Shown here: positions 37,207-47,206 of the stretch, in pieces
Numbering within the stretch: position 1 is the stretch's first letter
Layout: the number at the start of each line of letters is the position of its first letter
Assembly (NCBI GenBank): GCA_037892935.1
Contig: JAYXKI010000003.1
Location: 310,001 to 374,000 of the forward strand
Reading direction: 5' to 3'
Source of the DNA: Phlebopus portentosus
Taxonomy: Eukaryota; Basidiomycota; Agaricomycetes; Boletales; Boletinellaceae
Length of the DNA stretch: 64,000 bases
The notes under the pieces: model-generated
What the model was told of the DNA's origin: nothing
What the model saw: only the letters and a program-made list of their open reading frames with translations
The model's database searches: none
Made by a program: the position numbers and the translations under genes

Positions 37207-37289
37207 GGCCGCCTGGCGAAATGGTATCGCGTCTGACTACGAGGTTGTAGTTTATCAGGAGATTGCAGGTTCGAGCCCTGCGGTGGTCA
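37207..37289 (+). tRNA. tRNA-Arg(ACG) with intron
   Basis: Acceptor GGCCGCC pairs with GGTGGTC, anticodon stem TCTGA/TCAGG, loop CT-ACG-A followed by an 11-base intron, T-arm GCAGG TTCGAGC CCTGC. It differs from the tRNA-Arg at 15264 mainly in the anticodon and intron, so both come from one ancestral gene. Confidence 0.92.
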
Positions 37290-37513
37290 ATCCACGTTTC
37301 GAAGTTCGGATCTTTTTGGCTAAGTGTATCTCTGTTAGTAAGTTGTCGCAGGTGTTCATCATATAGATACTGGCTTGAATCTGACCAGTATCTGCCGTGA
37401 CTTAGCCGTGATTGACGCTGAACCTGAATCCGGTACTTGCGACTTGCCTTTGCGTCTCTCATCTCGCGTTGAAGCAGCCCGCTACTTAGTTCGGACGCAA
37501 GGTGTTATTGCTA

Positions 37514-39303
37514 ATGTCAGTATTACTAGAGACGTCTCTAGGGGACATCGTAATTGACCTGGAAGTCGAAGCATGCCCCAAGACTTGCGAGAACTTCCTC
37601 AAACTATGTAAAGTCTACTACTACAACCTGAACGCGTTCTTCAACGGTGAGTATTGTTCTCTTGCATTTACTTCTCTGATGTGAACGATGCCGTATGCAG
37701 TGTCGAAGGACTTCCTCGCGCAGACTGGGGACCCGACCGCAACGGGGACGGGCGGGGAGTCCATCTGGTCGCTCATCGCCGTCTCCAAACAGGACAACAA
37801 GAAGTCTGCTGGCGGCGGCGGCGGGGGAGACGTACCGCGGTACTTCGCGCCCGAGATCGTCCCGCACTTCAAGCACACGCACAAGGGCACGGTGTCGATG
37901 GCCGTCGCGCCCGCCCTGGAGGGCCAGCAGCAGGGTGGGTGCGGGAGCCAGTTCTTCATCACGCTGACGGACCGGATCGACTACCTGGACGGGAAGCACG
38001 CGGTGTTCGGGCACGTCGTCGAGGGGCTTGAGACGCTCGATAGGCTCAACGACGTGTTCACGGACCAGGATGGGCGGCCGTTGAAGGATGTGAGGATACG
38101 GCATGTTGAGATCCTCGGTACGTCTCCGCTTGACTTCGTCGGTCGTAGCCTCTCTTTCTTTCTCAGTGACGAATTAACACCCCGCATTTCCAACTTTTTT
38201 CTCTCTATCTACAGACGACCCGTTCCCGGATCCACCAGGGCTCGTCGTCCCGTCCTCCCCACCTACAAACCCACCGGACGACTCCACCCGGATCGCCGAG
38301 GACGAAGACCCCCTCTCCACGCTCCCCGAAGCGGAGGAAGAAAAAGAGCGCCGCGCGCGCGCCGCAGCCGCCTCCGCACTCACGCTCGAGATGGTCGGCG
38401 ACCTCCCCTTCGCGAACGTGCGCCCGCCCGAGAACGTGCTCTTCGTGTGCAAGCTGAACCCCGTCACGCGCGACGAGGACCTCGAGCTCATCTTCTCGCG
38501 ATTCGGCCCGATCATGAGCTGCCAGGTCATTCGAGACAAGGTCACGGGCGATTCGCTGCAGTATGCGTTCATCGAGTTTGATAAACGGGAGGATGCGGAG
38601 CAGGTATGTCTTTTCGTGTTCTGTTCATGTTCGCGTTCCTTTTTTTTTTTTTCTTTCTTTCTTTCTGTGTTTCGACTGACTGACTGACTGACTGACGTTC
38701 ACCTCAAGGCGTACTTCAAAATGCAAAACGTCCTAATCGACGACCGGCGAATCTGGGTAGACTTGTACGTCCATCGCCTTCGCTCATCATTCCTTCAATC
38801 ACTAACTCCTAATTCACCCCCCAAACAGCTCCCAATCCGTCGCGAAACTCAACACCCAGTGGTCAAACGACGTCAAGATGGGTCCGCGCGCCAACAACAG
38901 CAACAGCAACAACAACAACAATCGGCGCGCTGCTGCGCGTGGAGGCTTCGCGGGGAAGGAGGACCTCGAACCTACACGGCGGTATCGCGTCTCGGACGAA
39001 AACGACGATGGCAGCAGACGAGGAAGAGGGGGAGGAGATGAATACGGGATGGTGTTTGATGTGAGGGACGCAGAGAGGGAGTATAGGGATCGGGATGGGG
39101 GGCAGAGGAGGAGGAGGAGGAGGAGTAGGAGCCCGAGGAGGGATAGGGATAGGGATGGGGGTGGGAAGAGAAGACGGTCGGGGTCGAGAGATCGGGAACG
39201 GGAACGGGATCGGTATAGGGAAAGAGAGAGATATGAAGACCGGGCTGGAGACCATGAGCGACGGCGCTCGAGAAGTAGGGACCGGTACGACAGGCGGCGG
39301 TGA
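37514..39303 (+). CDS. Cyclophilin with RRM, PPIL4/Cyp6 type
   Basis: Five exons (37514-37646, 37701-38117, 38215-38603, 38709-38764, 38829-39303) give 489 residues. Residues 1-180 are a cyclophilin domain: [40 protein letters not shown], then [19 protein letters not shown] and VFGHVVEG. A linker DPFPDPPGL leads to an RRM at about 245-330 ([40 protein letters not shown]) and WSNDVKMG. The tail is rich in Arg-Asp, Arg-Ser and Arg-Glu dipeptides with an Asn/Gln patch. PPIL4 orthologues are nuclear and join spliceosomes; prolyl isomerase activity is expected but untested. Residues for catalysis differ in part from CypA, usual for this subgroup. Confidence 0.93.
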
Positions 39304-39455
39304 CTGCATTGCTATACTTCCCGCTAATGTAGGAGCTCGCAAAGCGTTATCATTTAGAACAGTTTTTTTTTTGTACATTTGTTAGTTAGCTCGTGTCAGT
39401 CATTCAATCAGCTAGCTAGGAACGGAGAAGAGATACAGAAACATTGTTGAGTACT

Positions 39456-40970
39456 CTAAAGAACGACTGGCGCGAAACCGACTCGCAAGTTCCCAACGTC
39501 GAATTCTTTATATCGAGGTTAGCACAGAGTCACCGGACGACAGAAATAAAACACTTACCAGTGTAGACGTTTCGAAGGAAGACATCACCCAGGATCCACA
39601 CTCCTACAATCAAACACATTCATATCATTCAAGCAAAGGGGGGAAAAAAAAAAAAAAAAAAAAAAAAAACGCACCCAAATCATCACCCACAATCCCACCA
39701 ACGCACGCGTTCGACCGCGCCGAGACGCGCCCAAAGTTAAGCGTGTCGGGGGAGAGCGTGAACGCCGTCCCGCCCAGGGTGACGCTGACGTCGCCCGGGA
39801 CGGCGTCGCACGGGATCGTGAAGAAGCCCTCCCCGAGCGTGCGCGCGGCGTCCGCGGAGCCGGGGATGGCGGCGTAGATCGCGCGCGCGCTCGCCGTGTC
39901 GACGATGAAGAGCGTCGTGCCCGTGTCCGCGATCGCGTCCTGCGCGCGCGCGACGACACCGCGCGCGCCCACCGCCACGCGCTGCGCCGCGACCTCCCAG
40001 AACGCAGGCGCCGTGACGAGCGGCGTGAACGTCAGGCCCCCGCCCGTGAAGGCGGACGCGTCCGTCCCGCCGAGGAAGAGCTCCCCGCCGGAGTCGAGGA
40101 GCGTGAACCCGAAGACGGGCGCGCTGGTCTGCCCCTGCGCGACGAGCGTCGCGAAGACGGGCGGGCTGTTGGAGTTCGAGATCGCCTGGAAGGCCATGCC
40201 CATGAGCCCGTCCGGCGGGCTCACGTCGAGCGCGAAGCCGGCGCTGTACTGCGTCGCGGCGACGACGGCCTGGTCCGTCGCGGTCAGCCCGGCGATGGAG
40301 ACGGTGTCGTGGAAGACCTCGCCCGACACGGTCGACCCGTCTGCGAACTCGATGCTGAACGTCTGGTGCTGGTCGACGGCGGTGCTGCTTGCTGCCGTGT
40401 TGAACTTCTCGTGCCCTGCGCAGTTCGCGTCCGTGCATGCCGTGCTTGGGACGAAGAGGTCGCTTGAGCCGGTGTCGAAGTCCACTTGATAATATTGTCA
40501 TTTCATCAACTGCTAGTTTTTAAATAATAATAATAAAAAGTGACTTACCCGAAAAGGTATTGGCGGGAGTCCCGATGTTGACGTTTCCCTGCCAGAGCAC
40601 ACCATCAAGATCATCCGTCAACGGGTCCAACCCGGTCTTCCGCCTCGCCAGGCGCAGCTCTTCAGCAACACGCTTCCTCAAAACACCATTGTCATTCGGG
40701 TGTAGCGCGCCCGTGTTGTTCTCGAAGTTGGCGAAGCCGCGTGCGATCTTACTGTACCGTGCATTAACTTCAATTACCAGAGAAATAGGAACGTACGTAC
40801 AGTCTGACATTAACGAGATGTTCCTTGAGAGCGTCGATATCCGCGACGCCGTCCTTCGTGAACGAGCGTCTCGCTACCGGGATCCTAGCAATGGGTTCCT
40901 TCGGACCCGGCGCCGGAGACGCAGAAACCAAAAGCGAGAACAACGCAAGACTCGCGATCGTCAAGCGCAT
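39456..40970 (-). CDS. Secreted aspartic protease (pepsin family A1)
   Basis: Five exons (40970-40801, 40751-40549, 40484-39675, 39603-39559, 39505-39456) give 425 residues. A signal peptide covers about residues 1-18 (MRLTIASLALFSLLVSA), then a propeptide with basic sites. The two catalytic motifs are DFDTGSSDLFVPS and IADTGTTLFIV, with a flap YSAGFAL-region, DGLMGMAFQAIS and the C-terminal ILGDVFLRNVYTEFDVGNLRVGFAP. It cleaves proteins outside the cell at acid pH. The third exon is extremely GC-rich. An unusually long T-run (about 27) sits in the fourth intron, seen as A's at 39643-39669. Confidence 0.94.
39643..39669. repeat. Homopolymer A/T tract in protease intron
   Basis: A run of about 27 A on the + strand lies within an intron of the aspartic protease, between the branch region and the donor side. 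Confidence 0.85.
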
Positions 40971-41067
40971 GGTTATAGCTCAAATTACAGAAAGAACAGA
41001 CAGACAAGCGAGAAGCGGAGACGGTGAGTCGCCTAGAGACCCGCCGTGACCCCCCGCGCGACTGGGG

Positions 41068-41075
41068 AATTTATA
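41068..41075 (-). promoter_or_regulatory. TATA box of the aspartic protease
   Basis: TATAAATT on the minus strand about 100 bases upstream of the start codon at 40970. Confidence 0.55.
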
Positions 41076-41189
41076 GTCGGGGCATGAGGAGGCAGAAGAA
41101 GGACAGAGCACGAGTATTGTCGCAAGGAAGAGGCGCGGCCTCACGCACACATATGCACCTATCGCTTCTTCCCATACGAGCCCGGCCTA

Positions 41190-42648
41190 TTCTTGCCCTT
41201 CCATCTACTCGGACGGCACAGTATAGTCCCAAGCGCATGCAAGTATTATTGGGATTCGCTGCCAGGGATAGGACGCGGGTATGTCGAGTGGGATAGAATT
41301 AGACTGATAAGAGGGATGCATGAGAGTAACAGGCGTCTTGTAGGAAGAGAAGCAAGAGTCCGCAGGAAGACGCGCTTCTTGATGCACACGACCACAGATT
41401 CGGGCTCGATCCAGGACGCAGACAAGACTGAAAAACACAGTCGTTCCGCGGGCAGAAAGCAAACGTACGTGTGTATCTTGGATGAGACGCTGGAGTATTG
41501 AAGCACGAGGAAAGAAAATTAAAATTTGGACGCGGACACGTGACGGCGATTCCTTTCCCATGCCAGTGAGGTGATGAGGTCATCCAAGGCTAGTAAGTGG
41601 CCGTGTACGAGTACGTGAATCTGCCCCTTCAACCTCTTCACGACATCTTTGCCTTTCTTTCGCGTCGTCCCCGCGTTCCCGTCCTGCCGTTCCTCTTCGG
41701 AAACCGCTCAACATCCACGTCGTTGTCCGCCAGCTCTCTTCCTTCCTTCAATCCGATCGTCTGCAGCATGAAAAAAGATAAAAAAAAGGATTATCAATAG
41801 ATGTATCAATAGTCATACAGTAGCAGCACACCTTCTCCGGTACTCGACACGAAAGCCCATAACAAACAAACAAATCTGTCGCTTTCCACAGCCCTTCAAT
41901 TAGCAATCCGGATGGACTAGTCAGTTTCCTGACCTAATTAATCCTGCAACGAGTCCGCATTGGGATGCTGCACCTCCGGGAGACGTAGCGTCATCTTATC
42001 GAGACGCCGCCGCCGTCCCTCACCCTCACAAGTGAAGCTGCTGCGCCCCCTCCCCCCCCTTCTCTTGAATAGCAAGGCAGCTGTTCGTTTTCGGTCACGA
42101 GCTTCGCGTCCCCCTTGCGTTGTGCCTGACAAGCAAGCGAGAGTGAATAAAAGCAGAAGTTGTTTGAAAGTGCGAACCGGTACCGACAGACTCGGTCGGC
42201 TTCAAACGTGACTCAGATCTCATGCAACTCGCATCGCCGTTCGTGCTCTGACGTACCGCGCTTTTTTTCGTAACGATACGAATAGTGTCCGCATTCGCCT
42301 TGTCTGGATATCAACTCCTTAGCCAACAGAGCTGTTCGCAGATTATGTGTGGCTTAAGACTTTCATCATACAAGGATCTCAGAAAAACAGACTGGTATCA
42401 TTCAGAGTACTGCTGACAGCGTGGTGAAAATTTGAAATGGGGCGGACAAATAAAATCCATGACTACACGTACGGTACATATCCAAAGCCTGGTGCTGATT
42501 TCGTCGTCCGCGTCACTGGGCGATGATAGTGAAACTCGAACCGATGCAATAATAGGATCCGCCCAAAAGTTCCTGAGACCTTTTGGCACGGTCGGAACTT
42601 GAAGTCAGTCGTCCAGACGAGACGCGAGACATCCAACTTGTCGTGTCC
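41190..42648. pseudogene. Intergenic, with decayed copy of the neighbour's 3' end at 41680-41910
   Basis: Sequence at about 41687-41745 resembles 42767-42825, the last exon of the gene at 42649 (shared blocks tcctcttcg, cgtcgttgtcc, ctctcttcctt), and a cccataacaa stretch near 41859 has its match near 42917. Between and around are gaps and many changes, with no open frame. I read it as a degenerate partial duplicate on the minus strand. The rest holds no gene that I can support. Confidence 0.45.
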
Positions 42649-44159
42649 TTAGTCGCGATGGTCGACTTTAACCTCCTCAACCACAATCGAAGCTTCCTCT
42701 TTCATGACTTCCTCGAGAATCTCCTTGTCTTCGGCATTCTCGTGCTTCAATTCCGCCTGCCACTCCTCTTCGCCTACCCTTTCAACGTCCGCGTCGTTGT
42801 CCACTAGTTCTCTTCCTTGGATTTTCTCGTCTGAAAAATCAAAGATTAAAAATCTGTTAGTTGAGTGTTGAGACACAGCTATGATGCACAGACCTTGCTC
42901 AGCGTTCAATACTACTACCCATAACAACATGCGCGTGGTCTTCCACTCCATTCGATCAGCAAGCTCAACGCTCGACTGAAGTCCTCGACTGACACGCCCC
43001 CTCTTGGCTCGTCGAAGAGCGCGCTGTTCCGCGAGCCTGTCCTTTCGAGCCTGCCTCCGGTCGGTTGCCTGTCCGAGCACGTTCTGTGCGGAGCTAAAGC
43101 TAGAGCTCGTGCTTGTCGAAGTACCGATGTCACTTGAAGGCACGGGCGTAAGCGAGGTCGCGCGCCCCTCCTGGATCGCTAAGAGCTGCCGCTTCCGCTC
43201 GATCTTGGCCTCTTTTTGCCCCGCGCGTTGTGTCTGCAAGCGGACTGAAAGCCCTGATACTTTATTCATGAGGCCTTCTTCTGGAGGTGCGGGCGGCACG
43301 GCGAACGTAAGCGGGAGCGTGTGGCCTTCTATCATTGCAAGCCGCCGGGCGGTGACTCCGCCCAGTCCCTCCGCTCCTGGCCGGATAGAAGGAACACTCG
43401 GCGCAAGACGATTATACACTTTCCTTATTATAGGCAAGTGAAGCACGACCGTCTCGGCCACGCGTCCACTCTGTATCGCGAATTTCTTCACCTTCGCTGA
43501 AGTAGGCTCGTTGGCGTCAGGCACAGGATCGAGCCCGGTAAGTTGACGCATGGCTGCGGTCTTGCATATCCTCACGCGCAAACCGCGCGGAGCGAAGTAC
43601 TCTGCGTTTGCGCGGCGCAGGTAACGATCTGTCAGCGTCTTGGCGAGGACGTGTATTCCAGTTCCAGCAGCGAATTGTATGCCTGCGCTTGCAATCATTG
43701 CCCAGTGATGTGGCCTGGAATCATGGATAAGGTGTCATTCCATTCGGCAGCTGAAAGAAGAAGAAAAAGACTTACACGAAACCAACGACCATCCCAGCGA
43801 ACTCGACAACGCGAAGTGGTGGACTCGCAGACATGGCGATGTTAAGTCCATCACTACATAGAATACAAGACGTCAGTTTCGGCCTCGACAACAACCCAAT
43901 CATTTCAAACATACACAAAGTGCATCCAATCGTTCATCTCCACCCCTGATGCTTGAAGCTCAGGACTATACGCCCTTACGAACGCAGCGTTCGAGCCAGC
44001 GGTGCCCTGCGGAAGGCAAAGCGGCAGTCGCAAAGGCACAAGATGGCTCCGTTCGGGGACAGTACGAAACTCGGAGAAGAGTACCACCGCATCCTCGTTT
44101 GAATACGCAGGCGGATCCTCTTTCGATGGCGTTGGCATTTCAGGGGGTATGACGCTCAT
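42649..44159 (-). CDS. Conserved basidiomycete protein of unknown function
   Basis: Four exons (44159-43915, 43853-43776, 43714-42894, 42830-42649) give 441 residues. It opens with a Pro-rich PPEMPTPSKEDPPAYS, then SPPLRVVEFAGMVVGFVPHHWAMIASAGIQFAAG, likely membrane-dipping segments, and LTDRYLRRANAEYFAPRGLRVRICKTAAM. The middle is Ser-rich, followed by a basic region (RRQARKDRLAEQRALRRAKRG) and a segment KTTRMLLWVVVLNA; the last exon is strongly acidic and helical. I recall similar proteins from other Agaricomycetes without a function. The last intron (42893-42831) is 63 bases and has no stop in frame, so an unspliced form would also be coding. Confidence 0.72.
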
Positions 44160-44226
44160 GATAGCAGAGCGAGAAGTAGTGGTAGTTTATCGATCTCAGC
44201 TCAACGATCTCAGCTCAACGTTGATG

Positions 44227-44252
44227 TTTTTATATAGCGCGGGTTTTATATA
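44227..44252 (-). promoter_or_regulatory. Double TATA element
   Basis: Two TATATAAAA copies lie at 44244-44252 and 44227-44235 on the minus strand, about 70-90 bases upstream of the start at 44159. Just downstream is a direct repeat of gagctgagatcg (44192-44218 region). Confidence 0.55.
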
Positions 44253-44706
44253 GCGATCAGTTTTGATGCGCTGAGGCAGGGTCACGGATCTATAAATAGA
44301 CCCAATCACAGTCTGATCCGGACATTGATGCGATTTGCCAGGAGGCAAAGCCATCGCCAGAACTATGCAGAATGCTCAGAACTGGATGATGGTCTACAAC
44401 ATTATATGTGCATTAATATTGGGTAAAGTTCGGTATGGAGGTCTGATTTGTCGGCCAGCTTGTAGGAAAAATCAGGCGTACCGTGCTTGCCAGAATCACG
44501 ATTCCTTGAGCCACTCAAGGCGTTCCGGGAGCTTGAATTTTCTTGCATGAAGTGTAGTCCACAAAGCGAAATAAGAAAAGATGGTGGAAGTCAGTGATCG
44601 TGATCAAAGAGTTCTCGTCATCGGCATGACATGGGATCTACATCTGCGGCTATTCCCGCGATCGTCTCCCAGCTACTTTTCACAAGAGACGCGCGCTTGA
44701 CCTTCC

Positions 44707-45584
44707 ATGAAACTTCATTCTGGCCTCCTGCCTCGTCGACCACTCGCTTCATCTTCAGCATTACAACATAACAAAAGTCTACATGCTTTTAGACGTACGG
44801 TCTTTCAGATCCCGCAGCTAGCTTCTCTCTTTCCGTCTTCCGGCCTAGGAGCGAAAGGGCGGGAGCAGAGGTACAGCAAACGGAAGATACTTCCGTGGGC
44901 AAATTCCTTTTCCCACTGTCTTTGACTCGGTGATTGACCAAGTGATTTCACAGATACTCCAAAAGCAGCTGTATAGGGTCATCGCTGACGTGGACAACTA
45001 CCAGCACTTCCTGCCTTATTGCACTGAATCCAAGGTCTTGACGAAGTGGCGTGTCAAAGCTGATCCAGACCAGAGGGTGGTGAAGCAAGAGGCCAGATTA
45101 ACAGTCGGCTTTTTGGCATTCAAAGAAAGCTATGTGAGCGAGGTGACTTGTCGGCCGTATCATTCCGTTGAGGTGCGCCAAAACGTTCTTCTGTTCATGC
45201 TATTTGGAAGGACTGACTGATGTAATCTCGTCAGGCAATCGCCTCGTCCGGAACACCTCTCTTCCGAAAGCTGGTGACGACATGGTGTTTCCAGCCCGCC
45301 GATCCTTCATCCCCTCATCCCGTAAAAACCGGTGTTCCGAAAGACAAAGCAGGCTCTTCTACCTCCTCCAGCCCCTGGAAACCGCAGCACATGCAGATCT
45401 TGTAACTCCTGATCATCCCTCATCTCCCAACGGCCCGACATTATTATCAATTGATCTAGTATTTGCGTTTGCCAACCCCGTGTATGCTGCTGCGTCGGCT
45501 GCGTTCTTCAGGGATGTTTCATCCATGATGGTAGAAGCTTTCGAGAAACGTTGTATGGAGGTTTATGGGCCAGGAACGAAGTGA
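44707..45584 (+). CDS. COQ10-like coenzyme Q-binding START protein, frame broken as read
   Basis: Exon 1 (44707 to about 44899) encodes a basic, Leu/Ser-rich mitochondrial presequence ending YSKRKILP. Exon 2 (from 44954) reads QKQLYRVIADVDNYQHFLPYCTESKVL, then FLAFKESYVSEVTC, and ends SVE before a GT donor at 45172. Exon 3 (from 45236) reads AIASSGTPLFRKLVTTWCFQPA and later GPTLLSIDLVFAFANPVYAAASAAFF to the stop. These are the COQ10 landmarks; the protein binds coenzyme Q in mitochondria and supports respiration and Q synthesis. Two single-base slips are needed to join them: at the start of exon 2 (tactccaaaag) and near 45380. Both could be sequence errors or real damage. Confidence 0.82.
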
Positions 45585-46359
45585 AGTTGGATAAATTTTC
45601 GCGTACCTGTGAGTTCCTCAACCCCGTATTTTAGAAGCTCGCTGAAAGGAACTATCGGTAGCGTATAGAGCATAGAGGTTGGGCCTTCTGCAGAGTACTT
45701 TACGCACTAGCTACAATCAATCCAGACATCAATAGAAGTTGGCTTTAAAGCTCACCTTAATTGAATCTTTGCTTTGTATCTGCAAAACGTTTGAACGACA
45801 CCAAAGAAGGTCGGCAGCATTCGGCCTGCACCTTCAGGAACTCCGGCAACAGTTTGACGGAGTGCGGATTCGGGTGTGTAACCTTTAAGTCTATCTTTGT
45901 CCACTTGAATTGACAAAGCACAAACATTGATGGAAATCCGGAACATACTTAAAGGTACTGGGGTACGGAATCAATTGTTCTAGACTCTTCTCAAGTGCGT
46001 GAAATACGTGAAAGGTGTTTTCGCGTAACTACTCGCTTGTTTTGGTTGGCTGTGCTCCGCGGAAAATAGTGGCCTCCGTCTAGTGAGCACCCCAGGAATT
46101 TAAGTAATCCACCTCATCAGCGACTTACTTCTGCTCGTTCTTCTCTCCCTTACTCTAAGAGAACTAACCTTGGCCGCGTGCCGCTTCCGCTCTCTTTCAG
46201 CTACCTGTCCTTAGCTCTCTTCATCCTCTTCTGCCTACTGGCATCATCTGTCCTTACAGACGAAACAGACTAACAGAACATAAGACTCGAATCGCTTCTG
46301 TCAGCTTTCTCATATTTTACCCAGAACCCTGAAAGTCGAAAGAAGGACTAGAACCCATT
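45585..46359. other. Intergenic region upstream of the DPBB gene
   Basis: About 770 bases, no gene seen. The 250 bases nearest to 46360 are CT-rich, as often in promoters of well-expressed fungal genes. Confidence 0.45.
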
Positions 46360-47206
46360 ATGGTCCGTCTCTCACTCGCTCTCTTCGCCCTCGCTGGCTT
46401 CGCCTCTGCATCCGCATCCGCTTCTCATAACGCTCGCACGGCGGCGCACAACAAGATGGTTAAGGTCCGCAGTGCTTCATCCGAGTCTCTTCCTGCTCCG
46501 GTGGAGGACACGGCAGCAAACTCGACCGAGCCGATCAGTGATGCGTCGGATGGAAAGGAGTTGAAGCGCGACCTCCAGCGATTCACATACTACAACACCG
46601 GCCTGTACGTGCTGAATTTTGTTTACTTTACGTTCTACTTCGCTTTCCTTTTTTTTTCCGCATTTTTTTTCTTGAGTGATCGATGACGTCAGAATTTCAA
46701 TACTGACTTCATTTCCTTTTGTATGTATGACAGAGGCGCGTGTGGATCGTACAGTAACGACTCTGACTACGTGGGTCCACTCCGTGTCTTGATGCACAAA
46801 CAAACGAGAAGAACTCACCAGTATTCTTAAATTTCTTTTAGATCGTCGCGCTCAATTCTGCTGTAAGTTTTCCCACAGAGCACTTTTTCCTCCGATAGCA
46901 TAGTTGACCGTCATACTAACATGATCCGAAATTAATTAGCAATTCGGCGATGGCGAGTATTGCTACAAGACGATCAACGTTTGGTACAATAACAAGCAGA
47001 CGCAAGCAACGATTGTCGACGAGGTTCGTGTCTTCAGTTCTATGTCTCACGTACCTGCACAAGACATCGAACTTCAATATTGACTTATCATCTTGATATA
47101 GTGCCCTGGCTGTCCTGAAGGCGGCCTTGACTTCTCTCCAGGCCTCTTCAAGTTCTTCGAGGACCTCGGGACCGGAGTGCTTTACGGCACCTGGTGGTTC
47201 GCTTGA
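46360..47206 (+). CDS. Secreted double-psi beta-barrel protein (expansin/kiwellin-like)
   Basis: Five exons (46360-46604, 46734-46770, 46842-46862, 46940-47023, 47102-47206) give 163 residues. A signal peptide covers about residues 1-20 (MVRLSLALFALAGFASASA). The C-terminal 95 residues are a small RlpA-like DPBB domain: RFTYYNTGLGACG, IVALNSAQFG, YCYKTINVWY, QATIVDECPGCPEGGLDFSPGLF and a final GVLYGTWWFA, with paired cysteines. Such proteins are common secreted products of mushrooms and plant-associated fungi; they may act on cell walls or inhibit proteases. One coding exon is only 21 bases. The signal sequence contains ASASAS repeats. Confidence 0.9.

Noticed and set aside
39737..40501. Minus-strand frame of 254 Arg-rich residues
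   Set aside because: Out-of-frame shadow of the GC-rich aspartic protease exon.
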